The translations under genes and the position numbers were made by a program. Of a stretch of 64,000 nt of DNA, positions 33,297-45,343 are shown one piece after another. Every line of letters starts with the position of its first letter. The first letter of the stretch is position 1. The notes beneath the pieces were generated by a model. That model was not told where the DNA came from. It made no database searches and saw only the letters and a list, made by a program, of their open reading frames with translations. Source of the DNA: Perkinsus olseni (Eukaryota > Perkinsozoa > Perkinsida > Perkinsidae); NCBI GenBank assembly GCA_013115135.1, contig JABANP010000103.1, positions 62,001 through 126,000 of the forward strand. The letters run 5' to 3'.

Positions 33297-35500
33297 ATGG
33301 GCAAGGACCAACCTGTCAACCTGAGAATCATCGTAGCTGGGGAGCCAGGGACAGGAAGACAATCTCTATGCAGGTGTCTACTTTCACAGCTAGAGGTGTC
33401 AGAAAGTCTATTGCTATTGCAGAGCCCTCTGCACTGCGGAAGGTGAACCGAGCACGTCCTATCTCGGAACGGCAACCGAAGGCTCTTCTGTCGTTCCCAC
33501 AGTCGAAGTCGGTCGTCAAGTATTAGCCTTTCCAGATGGCTTAACGCGGGAGGTATCAGAATCATCATCGTCACAGCATAGATGGGTCAGTCTCAGGTGT
33601 CGATTGAATTCTGGACAATCAGCTGCTCTTCTGAGGTCAGCCTGGACCTTCTCACAGCGCCAGAGGCCTCCCCCGATGGGATGATACTAGTTTTCGATAC
33701 CATCCGTTCCGCAACTCGTAGTGTTCTCACTGGCTGGCTCTTCGATTTTGTTTTTCCAGAGAAAGACAGGTAATGGCGAGAAAGTGAATATGCTACTTTT
33801 GTGTTGTTAACCGTCATCCGTGTCAGCGACCAAGCCCTCCCTTCGCCTTGCCGCGACCGTTCGCTGAGCACCTTTGAAGGGAACACTGACGTCAGAGAAG
33901 ACGTGCTGACTGGCGTGTGTCCTTTGATGGTCGTAGCTAACAATAAGGATGCCCGAAATAGATGGCAGTGGCGCGGTGGAGAGGCACCCTTACCGAGGCC
34001 ACCGACATACGTGGATAGATTCGTCGTTGGTGAGAAGGGCGTCTCGTCTGTGTGGCTTCAATATACAGACTGTGCATTTTCGATGAGCAAATCAGAAATT
34101 TTATCGATTCTTCGCTATTGCTCCTCATAGGAGTTAATTTCCAACACTCATGGGCTCAGTACGCTCACACTAATCGTCTGCTTCACACGCGGAACGGCTG
34201 ATGCTAATAACCGCGTGATGCTTGCGATGCCCGAGGGAGAGACTCATCCGGGATCTTTGAGAGGCGATTATCAGGCATTTTCAGTGGCTGATGAGCAATA
34301 AGAATCACACCTAAACTCGCACACTCCAAAAGGTAGGTGTCCGATTCTGTGATAGCGCTCATCAGTGTCCCTCGTTCTATCCATTGCTTTGGCCATCAGC
34401 AGAATCACCCTTCGCTGAGCTTTCTTCGGCACAACGTCTGGATGGGTGTGTGACTCCCCATGCAGCCTTCCCTCAAGAGCGGCCGAACTCTCTCAAGACC
34501 CACCCCATTGCCCGCCTAATCCCTACCAGAAAAAAACTACTCTCGTTCACGGAACACACACACGGGTGTTAGATTGGATAACTCCACAAAAGCCGTTTAC
34601 AGTGTGTGTGAGTTTATACACCATTTCCAGCCCTACTTATCTGTTCCATTACTTATCCTACTTACCTATTTCCTGTCCCTAGTTATCCTATTTCCAGCCG
34701 TAGGCGTGTGTGTGAGTTTATAGTCCAACGCCTCCGGTTCCGGCTTAGTTAGACTCGAAGCCGATGTGGTCAGTTGGAGACTTTCTGTAGCATTGACATG
34801 CAGTGCAATCAGACAGATTGTCAAGAAGCTCTCCTCAGGGGTACAGTTAACCAGAGAGGCTTCCTTTTCTCCTTTCGTTTACAGTCGTGGTTTCTTGAGA
34901 TATAACTACAGTAATAGCATCAATACGGCAGCTAGGCTAGCAATGAAGACAATCACAGGAGGAATCCCGGAGCGACACAATCAAATTGCGCACAACGGAA
35001 ATTATTCGGTGATCCTTCTTTACGTCCTCACTTTCAGGTGAGCCATGCCCTCGATGGACCTGTGGTGTTAATGGCAATGACGCGGCCGCTAAGGACGCAA
35101 TGTATACTGTTCGCAACAGGCTCCTCAGTAAGTCTGAGGGATATCCGCAATGTTGTGCGCGCATAGAAAGATGCTTCAACAGGATACGACGACCCTCGAG
35201 CACGGAGTATCTTCTCCACAGCTTCAGTTGACGGGACTGTACAGCACATCGACCGATGCTCGTGGATCGATTTCTTGCGGAAGTCTGTGGTCTATCATGA
35301 CCGGAAGCTCTTTGGTGGTGTTTAGTTTATCATATACTACTCGCAATCAGCTCGGAATGAGTTTTTTCTCTTACAGACAGACCATTGGGTTCTATAGGGA
35401 GGTCTCGGCGGTTGGGATTCTCAGGAGGTTGGGGTTGGGGCGAGCGAAGAATAACCTCAGCCAGCTTGAAAGGCACTTGAGGACGTCGAAGTATCAATAA
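33297..35500 (+). CDS. Rab-like small GTPase (RABL3/LIP1 type), tentative model
   Basis: The start region encodes NLRIIVAGEPGTGRQSLCRC, a P-loop-like motif with the usual GK(S/T) changed to GRQS. Later exons read PTVEVGRQVLAF, VSIEFWTISCSSE (switch II strand region), DGMILVFDTIRSATRSVLTG and CPLMVVANNKDA, matching the order of G-domain strands with a degenerate NKxD. A last pair of exons (about 35,195-35,325 and 35,385-35,500) gives STASVDGTVQHID, which could be the G5 region, then a basic C-terminus with no CAAX or Cys prenylation motif. Degenerate G1 and lack of a lipid motif favour the RABL3/LIP1 group. Exons between 34.1 and 35.0 kb are unresolved and the last pair could be a separate gene. 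An alternative start at 33,165 exists. Confidence 0.5.
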
Positions 35501-35560
35501 AAATGGAATCACCCAGTTGACTTTCCCGAAGAACTCTCCACGTCGCAGTGCAACAACACA

Positions 35561-35632
35561 AGCCGGTCGGTGAGATCGAACCGCCGATCTTCAGCTTACA
35601 AGGCTGACGCTCTGCCACCAAACTAAATCGGC
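35561..35632 (-). tRNA. tRNA-Thr (anticodon TGT)
   Basis: The reverse strand folds as a cloverleaf: acceptor GCCGATT with GACCGGC (one A-C mismatch), D arm GTTT...GAGC, anticodon stem TCAGC/GCTGA with loop CTTGTAA, T loop TTCGATC with one mismatch in its stem, discriminator T. The mismatches could mean a weak or decaying gene. No intron. Confidence 0.8.
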
Positions 35633-37231
35633 TTATGAGTAAATCGCCACAGAAATCTTTGAGGTCGAATCAGCTGAAATGCTGCGAGAGCACATCTACA
35701 TCGGGCATGCGGAAGTGCCTGACGAAGTCCCTCCAAGAAGTGACCAATTACCCTCATATCCGTGAGAGTCCGGCGTAGACTCTACGCCGCTCAACAGATC
35801 GGATTAGATGACGACGATGACGACGACAGGCCGGCTTGAAAGTGCAATATCGACTGACCCCGCGCCGAAACTCCTTCCAGTTGTGAGAGCGTCATTGTTA
35901 GTGTAGTGTACACTTACACGTAAGGTTGCACCACCGTCCTCTCGAGTCCAACTTTCGCCTCCCGCGCTAGCAAGCTAGTGCCTTGAGCGCCGGCTCGAGC
36001 CGTCAGGTGGTCGACGACGGTTCGATTCGACGGTCGTCGTCCTCCCAATGCTCTCACTTTTTTGACCGAGGTTCCTGAGAGGCAACTTGTGCCTGCTATT
36101 GCCATTTGTGGTGACGCCTTCGGCCACGGCACAGTTTGCTGCCTCCGCGTTACCCTTCTGCCGTCGTGAGGTCCTGTTTGCGACGCTAGTTGGTTGCCAC
36201 ACCTTGTCCCGCCTCGGACACCAGAGGTTTTATAACGATACGAGTTACCGTAGTTAGTGAGCAGTAGAGATAGTCCTCACTACAGTGCATGCTATCAGTG
36301 CCAAATTCATTCGTGCTGCTCTGATTCACAGCCTGTGGGACAATGTATCACTCAAGAGATCTAACGACCATAGCGCCATCCATGAGAGCCGTTCTCAGTC
36401 TGACGTTCTCAGTCTGACGTCTCAGACGACCATCAGTCTGATGCGCTGGCCGAGCTTCAAGGGCAACCACGAGGACCCAAAGCGGAGCGGTGCGGCGGCC
36501 CCCTCCTCATGGTGGAAGGTGTGCTGCGAAGTATGTGCGAAGCAGCTGAAAATGCCGTGGTTAGTAGACGAGTCTCCATAGTGACAACCATCTGCTGCTT
36601 ACTTACGGCGCGCCAGTGTATATGCGTGCACATATGAAGTTCATCACGCACATATCGTAGTTGCCCCTTTTTATATATTGGCTCTTCCCAGCCTATCGTG
36701 TTCGTCAATCGTGGACTGGCCCTACTATCGTTAGTGCTCCTACGACTCCCCTAACAACTACCAGTGTACTTGTCTCGTTGTGCGCCGTGCACTCGCGTGC
36801 ATGAGTACGCGTTCTAGGTTACGCTATAGATCGCCTTGTCTGTGTAACTCCTCTCGAGTCCGGTTTCACCGCTCTTGAGCCCCGTCTCAAATAGCCACAC
36901 GATGCTGAGTTTAAGATGCGCTGGACGATGCGTGCACTCTTTTCCACGGCTACTTGTCTTGGGCGATACAGCGTGTACAGAGTGTTTTTGGACCGAAAAT
37001 TTGTCTTGTTACTGCGAGTCATCGAATCTTGGCGCGCCGGGCAGTTTTAGATTCTCAACGGATTCGATTTTTGCCATAGCATAAGCTTCTGTTTCCTGAG
37101 ATCTCTTGTAGATGGCACGCTCTGATGGGAAGCTTGTCATGTATTCACGTTAGCAATTCAATCCACAATTTTTGACGTGAGCTACGTGAATGAAGACGTG
37201 CAACTCCTACTGTTGAGCAGTTTCGTACCCT
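35633..37231. other. no gene recognised
   Basis: Only unsupported short frames. A 14-bp direct duplication (gttctcagtctgac) is at about 36,392-36,419. A 24-bp segment at 36,877-36,900 recurs exactly, inverted, at 44,576-44,599. Confidence 0.45.
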
Positions 37232-39197
37232 ATGATAATCCTGAAGGCCTTTCTACTAACCTGTATCTGCTGGCAGGCTATCTCGGCTCCCTTTCGTTGG
37301 GAAGTGCTTGACAATGGTGGGGGGCCCGGTGCCCGTGATAGGCCGGCCATCGGCTATGATCCTATTCGTGAGTTGGGCGTTCATCTAGGAGTCGGCTGAA
37401 TTGCTTTCTTGTGTCAGGTAGAAATCTGATCTCCTTCGGTGGCCGTTCTGGAGGCTCCCTCTTCCAGGACACGTGGTACTTCAACTTGGACAGTCAAACC
37501 TGGACCCTCGTCAATGTGGCTAACCCCCCTGCTGCTCGCTTCGATGCTATCTCTGGTAAGGGTGTTCCCCTCGGCCACGCTGTTGCCTTTAGTGTCGTGT
37601 TCGTTGATTCAGGCTATGACGTGGCGACTGGTCTTTTCGCCATCTCCACCGGCGATGCCGCCCCTGTCTTCTTCAACGACCTCTGGGTGCTGGTAGACTA
37701 TGCCGGCCCAAATCCACAATGGCGTAGGATCGACGCGCAGTCAACCCGCTCATTCAAACCAAGGTGGGTGTCACTTGACACCTCTTAGTGACAGTATCGT
37801 TTCGAGTAGGTACGGTTGCGGCGGTGGTCTGGCCATGGACGGCTATATCTATATAAGCCTCGGATTCGACGGCGCCACCCGATTTGGGGATACATTTCGA
37901 TTTCGCCTCTCCAACACCAGCGGAGGCTCATGGGAAGAGGTGCTTCAGCACTCCGCACATTCGACGTCGTCAGATGTCCTCAGTTTGCCTGTGTCTTCAG
38001 GTTTCGGACACCTTCCAATACGGTATAAACGAGCCTCATGCGCGCTGTCTTGTTGGCAACGCCGTCCTTCCGGACACCAACTACGGCAAGTTCGTCATGT
38101 TTGGTGGATGCGCTAATGGTGGTAAACATGGCGGCCCGTGCCCAGCCTACGATACCTGGACCTTCGACCAGGCTATGAGTTGGGATCGTCAGGCGGATGC
38201 ACCGGTGCCAACTGTGTTCGGAGACCTTGCGGCTTGGGGTACTGATAAAGTTATCATGTACGGTGGAGCCGGCCCTGATCTTGACCAGCCCATCAGCATC
38301 ACCGACCAGACCCCGGCTGATGTCCATGTTCTCGATCTCAACACCAATGATTGGGAGAGTTACAAAGCTGAGCTGCCCAGTGGGGTCCCCGGACTCACAC
38401 CGCAATCGTCTGCTATCGCCTTTCACCGTATGGTGGTGGCAAGCACTAACCCGCCGGCTGTGCTCCTCTTCGGTGGTCGTATCAATGGTCATGTGTTGAT
38501 GCTCACTGGCGGTCCTTCCGGCAGCCCAATAAGTAGCGGATGGTTCTACTTCTCTTGGATTTGGTTGCATGGTATATTCATGTTCGCCGCGTGGGGCTTA
38601 TGCCTGCCGATTGGGGCGTTCATTTTCCGATACTTTCGTCACAAGAAGTTCGCTTGGCCGGCTCATCTGGCCTTGCAGAGTATCGGATTGGTCTTCAGCA
38701 TTGTTGGCTTCATCGCTTCCTTCTACACAGGCGGTACCTTCGATTTTGCTCACGCGTACATTGGTATTATAGTCTTCATCCTCGGGTGTTTGCAGCCGAT
38801 CAATGCGGCATTCAGATGCCATCCTCGAGGACGAAATTTTCTCTGTAAGACTGACTACGGCAAGAGGTACATCTTCAACGCCTTTCACCAAATTGGTGGT
38901 CGCGCTGCACTTCTGCTGGGTATTGTCAACATCATGCTCGGCATACCCCTCGCTCAACTTCAAGTCGGCTGGCTGATAGGAGTTGGTGTCTGGTTTGCCG
39001 TCGTCATCCTTGGTCACTTCGTCTGCGAGCTTCTCCGTATGAGAGGAGTTCTACCACGCATACCTCGGAGCTACAACGAGCTCTACTTGCCTGGACCATT
39101 GAAGAAGCTCCACACGCACGCCCATCGAGATGAAGACCTGATTGCAGCCGAGCCGAAGCGTGAAATCAGCCCCATACCCCTCAGTGAGGATACTTGA
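37232..39197 (+). CDS. Kelch-repeat plus cytochrome b561 membrane protein, copy 1
   Basis: Four exons (37,232-37,367; 37,418-37,763; 37,810-37,939; 38,001-39,197) sum to 1,809 nt, giving 602 aa. A signal peptide (MIILKAFLLTCICWQAISA) is followed by Kelch repeats (RRNLISFGGRSGGSLFQDTW; FVMFGGCANGGKHGG; VIMYGGAGPDLDQP; VLLFGGRINGHV). Then comes a cytochrome b561-type domain with conserved heme-ligand His in successive helices (WLHGIFMFAAWG, WPAHLALQSIG, FAHAYIGIIVFILGCLQPIN, FHQIGGRAALLLGIVN) and a cytosolic tail. The expected role is transmembrane electron transfer, with the propeller outside binding a partner or reductant; this is inferred. The start is the ATG that gives the signal peptide. 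Confidence 0.9.
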
Positions 39198-39304
39198 CTC
39201 AGTTGTTATTATCGGTCGTCTTTTTTTATACTCCGTCGTTCGTAGAGGATCTACGTCGACGAATTTGATTATGACTCGTTAGGTCGAGAGTTGATTCTTT
39301 CGTA

Positions 39305-39969
39305 TTAGATTGATGTAAGGCGGCTACCACGTGGATCTTCAGCCTCGACTGATCGTATTGCTGTCGAGCCTATTGTGATCAATCTGAGAGATGCGCGCTG
39401 CATGCTCATAGTTGATCGAGGGATCATGGTATAGGACTTCTCAACTTGAGACCACAAAGGCTCTTTTAGAACCCGTCGTCGCGTTCGACACAGTGACGTG
39501 AAGATGATGATACTCGCAAACCAGGTGGTGGATGTGATATTGGATATCTTAACTGTTGCCACTCGCATGCTTGCCGTTGTTCTTACTCGGCCTGTTGAGG
39601 TCCTATCTTGTTGTGATCCGGTAGGGCGATGTTGCCCTACCTCCCTATTCACGTGAAGATGCCACAACGCGGGTAAAGGCTTGCTCACCGTCCGAACCGC
39701 GCACGTAGTGACTTAAGGGTAATGCGACCCTCTTTCTGTCCGGCTAGCGGGATGGAAGATCCCGTACTCGCCACCACAAGCACTGGCGATGCCATCACCA
39801 CACGAGGCACCACGTTTCTGTAGACAAATGGGAAACTATTCTCGAGGTTGTTTCCCACTGAGGGTGTGAACCCACTGGGAGCTGCAGACATCGTCTTTGG
39901 ATACACACTTGTGCTTTGAAGCAGCGTAATACTAGAGGTGATTCGTTGCCCGAAGTTAACGAGATTCAC
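39305..39969 (-). CDS. two-exon gene between the Kelch-b561 copies, unknown
   Basis: Exons 39,689-39,969 and 39,305-39,644 (44-nt GT-AG intron, phase 2) give an uninterrupted 206-aa frame. A moderately hydrophobic stretch (TSTTWFASIIIFTSLC) precedes a basic segment (RTRRRVLK). I see no family resemblance. Support comes from frame continuity across the splice only. Confidence 0.4.
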
Positions 39970-40551
39970 CGTCTATTTCTAACGCCACGCGGATGGCGAG
40001 GTGTGTTATGCTCCGCCCCTGTTTATGCGTGCAGAGTAGTCTGGGCATTAGCTATATTGTAAAGCATTCATCTCTCAAGCACCCTTTGGCCTTGTGTGAC
40101 TACGTATGAGTAAGAAGACTACAACCAATTTGTTACGTGACTCGAGGCGTGACATCGGTCGAATCTGCGATACGTCGCGCCATGGCCGAGGCACTTGAAG
40201 GGCGAGTTTCCGAGCTCCCTCGGGTTAGTGAGCGATCGCACCCTGCCATCTGCACGGTGGCTATTTGTAAGGTCAGCTCCTCTTGTTGGTTTTGCCTCGC
40301 GACGAAGAGCACCCGCAATTGAATAGGGAATCCCGAGCCGAAATGTTAGACAGTGACGGCAAGGTGGCGCAACTTGCGTCACCTGACGTGCGTCTGCGTG
40401 CAACTGCGAACGCATCCGGGCGGGCAAGCGAAACGCTAATTTCCTCTCGGGCGTTCACGGCGAGTTTTTCAGCGTCGTGTCCTCGGAATGCCCGGCGTGG
40501 AACCTGTTTATTCTCCATTTATTGAGTCGCGTCAGTTGCATTGGTATCTTA
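39970..40551. other. intergenic, no gene recognised
   Basis: Unique to this interval. Not shared with the region upstream of Kelch-b561 copy 1 except for the last few bases before the signal-peptide codons. Confidence 0.5.
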
Positions 40552-42511
40552 ATGATTCTTTTGCGATCTATTCTACTAACCTGTATCTGCTGGCAGGCTA
40601 TCTCGGCTCCCTTCCGTTGGGAGGTGCTTGACAATGGTGGGGGGCCCGGTGCCCGTGATAGGCCGGCCATCGGCTATGATCCTATTCGTGAGTTGGGCGT
40701 TCATCTAGGAGTCGGCTGAATTGCTTTCTTGTGTCAGGTAGAAATCTGATCTCCTTCGGTGGCCGTTCTGGAGGCTCCCTCTTCCAGGACACGTGGTACT
40801 TCAACTTGGACAGTCAAACCTGGACCCTCGTCAATGTGGCTAACCCCCCTGCTGCTCGCTTCGATGCTATCTCTGGTAAGGGTGTTCCCCTCGGCCACGC
40901 TGTTGCCTTTAGTGTCGTGTTCGTTGATTCAGGCTATGACGTGGCGACTGGTCTTTTCGCCATCTCCACCGGCGATGCCGCCCCTGTCTTCTTCAACGAC
41001 CTCTGGGTGCTGGTAGACTATGCCGGTCCGAACGCACAATGGCGTAGGATCGACGCGCAGTCAACCCGCTCGTTCGAACCAAGGTTGGTATTTCCTAACG
41101 ACATCGTGAAGGGGACTGTTGCTTCCCCTTGGTAGGTACGGTTGCGGCGGCGGATTGTCCCCGGACGGGTATTTCTACATAACCCATGGCTTCAGCTCGG
41201 GCACCCGCTACTCGGACACCTTTCGGTTCCGCCTCTCTGCCACCAGTGGTGGCTCATGGGAAGAGGTACGTTGAGGGCGCTTTGAAAGATGCCGTTGAGC
41301 TAGTCGTTCTGTATCAGGTGGCGAAGACCTTCCAATACGGTATAAACGAGCCTCACGGGCGTTGCCTCGTTTCAAACGCCATCCTACCGGACAGAAGGTT
41401 CGGCAAGTTTATAATGTTTGGTGGTTGCGCTAATGGTGGCAGACATGGCGGCCCGTGCCCAGCCTACGATACGTGGACCTTTGACCAGTCTATGAATTGG
41501 CAACGTCAGGCGGATGCACCGGTGCCAACTCAGTATGGTGACCTGGCTGCTTGGGGAACGAACAAAGTCATCATGTACGGTGGAAACGGCGGTAACCTTG
41601 CTCAACCCATCAGCATCACCGACCAGACCCCGGCTGATGTCCATGTTCTCGATCTCAACACTAACGATTGGGAGAGTTACAAAGCCGAGCTGCCCAGTGG
41701 GGTCCCCGGGCTCACACCGCAATCGTCTGCTATCGCCTTTCACCGTATGGTGGTGGCAAGCACTAACCCGCCGGCTGTGCTCCTCTTCGGTGGTCGTATC
41801 AATGGTCATGTGTTGATGCTCACTGGCGGTCCCTCCGGCAGCCCAATAAGTAGCGGATGGTTCTACTTCTCTTGGATTTGGTTGCATGGTATATTCATGT
41901 TCGCCGCGTGGGGCTTATGCCTGCCGATTGGGGCATTTATTTTCCGATACTTCCGTCACAAGAAGTTTGCTTGGCCGGCTCATCTGGCCTTGCAGAGTAT
42001 CGGATTGGTCTTCAGCATTGTTGGCTTCATCGCTTCCTTCTACACAGGCGGTAGATTCGATTTTGCTCACGCGTACATTGGTATTATAGTCTTCATCCTC
42101 GGGTGTTTGCAGCCGATCAATGCGGCATTCAGATGCCATCCTCGAGGACGAAATTTTCTCTGTAAGATTGACTACGGCAAAAGGTACATCTTCAACGCCT
42201 TTCACCAAATTGGTGGTCGCGCTGCACTTCTGCTGGGTATTGTCAACATCATGCTCGGCATACCCCTCGCTCAACTTCAAGTCGGCTGGCTGATAGGCGT
42301 TGGTGTCTGGTTTGCCGTCCTCATCCTTGGTCACTTCGTCTGCGAGCTTCTCCGTATGAGAGGAGTTCTACCACGCATACCGCGGAGCTACAACGAGCTC
42401 TACTTGCCTGGACCATTGAAGAAGCTCCACACGCACGCCCATCGAGATGAAGACCTGATTGCTGCGCCGCCCAAGGAGGCTGGCAGTGCACCAACTACCG
42501 GTGACCACTGA
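40552..42511 (+). CDS. Kelch-repeat plus cytochrome b561 membrane protein, copy 2
   Basis: Exons 40,552-40,687, 40,738-41,083, 41,136-41,265 and 41,318-42,511 sum to 1,806 nt, giving 601 aa. Organisation, signal peptide (MILLRSILLTCICWQAISA), Kelch motifs and b561 His residues are as in copy 1. Exons 1-2 with intron 1, and the last two thirds of exon 4, are almost identical to copy 1. Introns 2 and 3, exon 3 and the start of exon 4 are clearly diverged (exon 3 has SPDGYFYITHGFSSGTRY against AMDGYIYISLGFDGATRF). The C-terminal tails also differ. Both copies appear intact. Confidence 0.9.
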
Positions 42512-42726
42512 CGTCGCGACTGAAACGTGCGTTGATATTTATAATGCCGGCGTCGATCACTTGGAGTGATCGGCTTTTTTACATTGAGAACTGTTCACTG
42601 ATCTACTTTTCACAAAATCTCATCATAACATCTCGGTTGTGTTGGATATGCTCTTCCAGTATGGACGTAATACGTCGTCTGCAGCTCTACCACGGTTACA
42701 CGTCACGCCGGCTCTACGTACACCCG

Positions 42727-42812
42727 TTCTTCAGCGAAACTAATTCTGGAACTCAGAAACGATCCGGAATTGATTTTCGCGCGTTGAATCGATCGCGAGT
42801 TCCAGAATCAGC
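42727..42812 (+). repeat. element E5 of the TTCAGAATCGATT family
   Basis: Blocks gaaactaattctggaactcagaa, gattttcgcgcgttgaatcgat and gagttccagaatcagc match the order in E1 and E4. It lies 3' of Kelch-b561 copy 2, and no gene is recognised in 42,512-43,667 around it. An imperfect palindrome (gatgaatgattcatcatgaatcatc) is near 43,097-43,121. Confidence 0.6.
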
Positions 42813-43667
42813 ACCCGGAACACCCACACAGTCTGACTGTGAAACAGAAAGATGCATCCCGCGAACGTGAGACCATCAGGCCACGCGCAGCGCGTGAACG
42901 GCGGTCATTAAGTCTATCCGATTGACGTAATGACCATAGCGAACATGCCCGAGAGGGAAGAGGGCAGACCACATCTAGTGATGCGAATTACATCTTGCAC
43001 CGTGTGGGTGTGCACCGTCTTATCCACCGTACACGTTCCGCGCGAATAACCATGACAATGCAAGTGCCGGTCGCTAGCTTTGTGCAGCGGCAAGTGATGA
43101 ATGATTCATCATGAATCATCACCCAGTGAAGGTCCGGGCTTTGCCTGGAGCAAGTTCAAGCACGTCTTGATAATCATTTATAATGCTCGATGACTGGGGA
43201 GTCTCAATTGTTGCACACCCTCTTCAGCCCGCGCTCTTTTTCGTCGTGGACTTCGCACGGTGCACAAAAATTCAAAGTGCCTCAAGAGAAAAAAACGCTT
43301 GTAGATATGTATGTGAAGAACTCATACACGAATTTTTAAAGCCATATTTGCTTACTGTGGCTCACACTATTTGTCAACAGTTTTACGTGTGATTTTCTTA
43401 CTTCAGTGGCATTCGTACAGGGCAGACAGTTTGAATTGCCCTTATGGCCGCAACAATGCCTCGCCTCGTACGACCAAACACGAGACAGCTTACTGCAGAG
43501 GATGGGCCCTCTAACGACGGTATCCGACCTTCCTCATTGATCTTGAGTAGATTGTACCGGGGTCATTTTCCACATTTCAGCCTCCGAAACCGGGCTTCCG
43601 AGTCTGAGGTCAAAGGCTCCGACATTTCTACACCATTTCCTGTGCAAGTTTGACAAGCGAAATTCCC

Positions 43668-43935
43668 ATAATGCAGAGGTTGGGAGTGTGAACAGTGAGT
43701 GGCTCTGCTCTGACCTCCGCGATATCCAGCAGTGTCAGAGCCAGCGACCAGGCAGTAGCCTGTGTCTGCTGCCAACTATCAGTTGGAGGCCACCACGGTT
43801 CAGTAGGGCACGGGAGCTGCCCGACTCCGTACCAGGTCTGGGTCGAGTCAGCAGTCTCCAGTATCCTACCTCCACATCCAGAGAGCGGAGGGTTGGATCA
43901 AGCTCGCATCCGCCATCATTACAGCCATGACTTGA
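43668..43935 (+). repeat. dispersed repeat, copy 2 (partner at 2.8 kb)
   Basis: Same orientation and block order as 2,775-3,020, with a small insertion (ggcacgggagct) near 43,808. No conserved frame. Confidence 0.7.
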
Positions 43936-44905
43936 TGGCTGTATCTAGTGCTAGCGCTTTGCTAGCTCTAGCATTGAACCATACCGCACTACCATAGGTC
44001 TCTTGCTAACTTTGGCGCACAAGCCCCTCTTGTGCGCATAGGCTCTGCGTCGTAATTTCGCTCACGCCGATCCTCCTACGTAGGATTGCTACCATGAACA
44101 GGCAAGAATGACACATGTCAAATTTGTTAACACCAAGAATGTCAATGTTGAGCCCAATTTCGACACATGTCCAAATTGTACACGTGTCAAGTGTAAGCTA
44201 GCAACGTGTCAGCTTACACCGCTTAGATCGTGACGATCTACTTCCCTAATCTCACTGCGTACTAGACCTCTGAATAGGAAAGGATGTGTTCCCACAAGGA
44301 TTCGTATGATGGCCGTGTGCTCATTATGCGCTGATCGCTTCCCATGCATGCGTGTGCAGCTAGTTCCCCTCGAGAGAATAAGCTTTGCAGGAGGCTCTAT
44401 CCCCCCTTATCATGTGGCGCTGCCTATGATTCATAGGCTATGACTCATAGGTAGAGAAGCGATGGTGCCCAGACCCAGCTTCCCTGGGTCAGCCGCCCCA
44501 TGAGCGCTCCTCCAAACACTCCTGAGGAGTGACTCCTCAATGTCTTTCCAGACCTCTGCACTATAACTCAGTACAGTGTGGCTATTTGAGACGGGGCTCA
44601 AAGAATGGTAAAATTGGACAAGGTGGCAGCTAAGCAATAATGTGATTTACAGCTAACTGAGCTGAGCTAAGCTTAGTGCAGCACATATACTCATGCACGC
44701 GAGTGCAAGGGCCTTGCAGCAAGGCGCAGATTGAGGTAAGACGATTATCTGATACTAATGGTACGTAGTAGCAGCAGTGAACTAAGAGCTGAGTGGTACT
44801 GAACCAGGCTGTAGCTGTAACATAGCGTACACTATAGGTGTCACTATCTTGTCACTATAGTGCACCTCCTGTTTCTCATAGGCGCCGATCTCCTGTGCAT
44901 GCGTG

Positions 44906-44940
44906 CAGGAGAAGACTTCATCGGATGAAGTCTTCTCCTG
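44906..44940. repeat. perfect 17-bp-arm hairpin
   Basis: Arms caggagaagacttcatc and gatgaagtcttctcctg around a single g. The corresponding site in duplication copy B (about 50,629) has lost the symmetry. Confidence 0.85.
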
Positions 44941-45343
44941 AGCTCATGCTTAGTTCATCCGCCCCTGCTCATGCTGCCTTGCCTATGACCGACAATAGAG
45001 AAGCAACATTATGGGACGCGTCTCAGAGACACATAACTTATGTGACATAAGTGTGTGCGTGCACGGAAGAAGCTAGGCTAGCCGCAGCCTGGAGCCCGCA
45101 GGATGAGCAGCTCATCATGAAGCGCGGAGAAAAACGCTCTTAGCCCTCGAGAAGACTCCTTCCCATGCAGTAGAATCATGCAGTAGGAAAACAAAGCGGG
45201 CGTAGTACGGCGTAGAGATTTCTAATTCGACACCGCTTGTCCTAACGAACAATGGTTGAACGCCGGATCGCCGATCCAGGATCGAGACTATGTCCATTTC
45301 AAGGCTACCTTGCTGAATCGTCATCGTGCTGCTTCAGGTTTAA

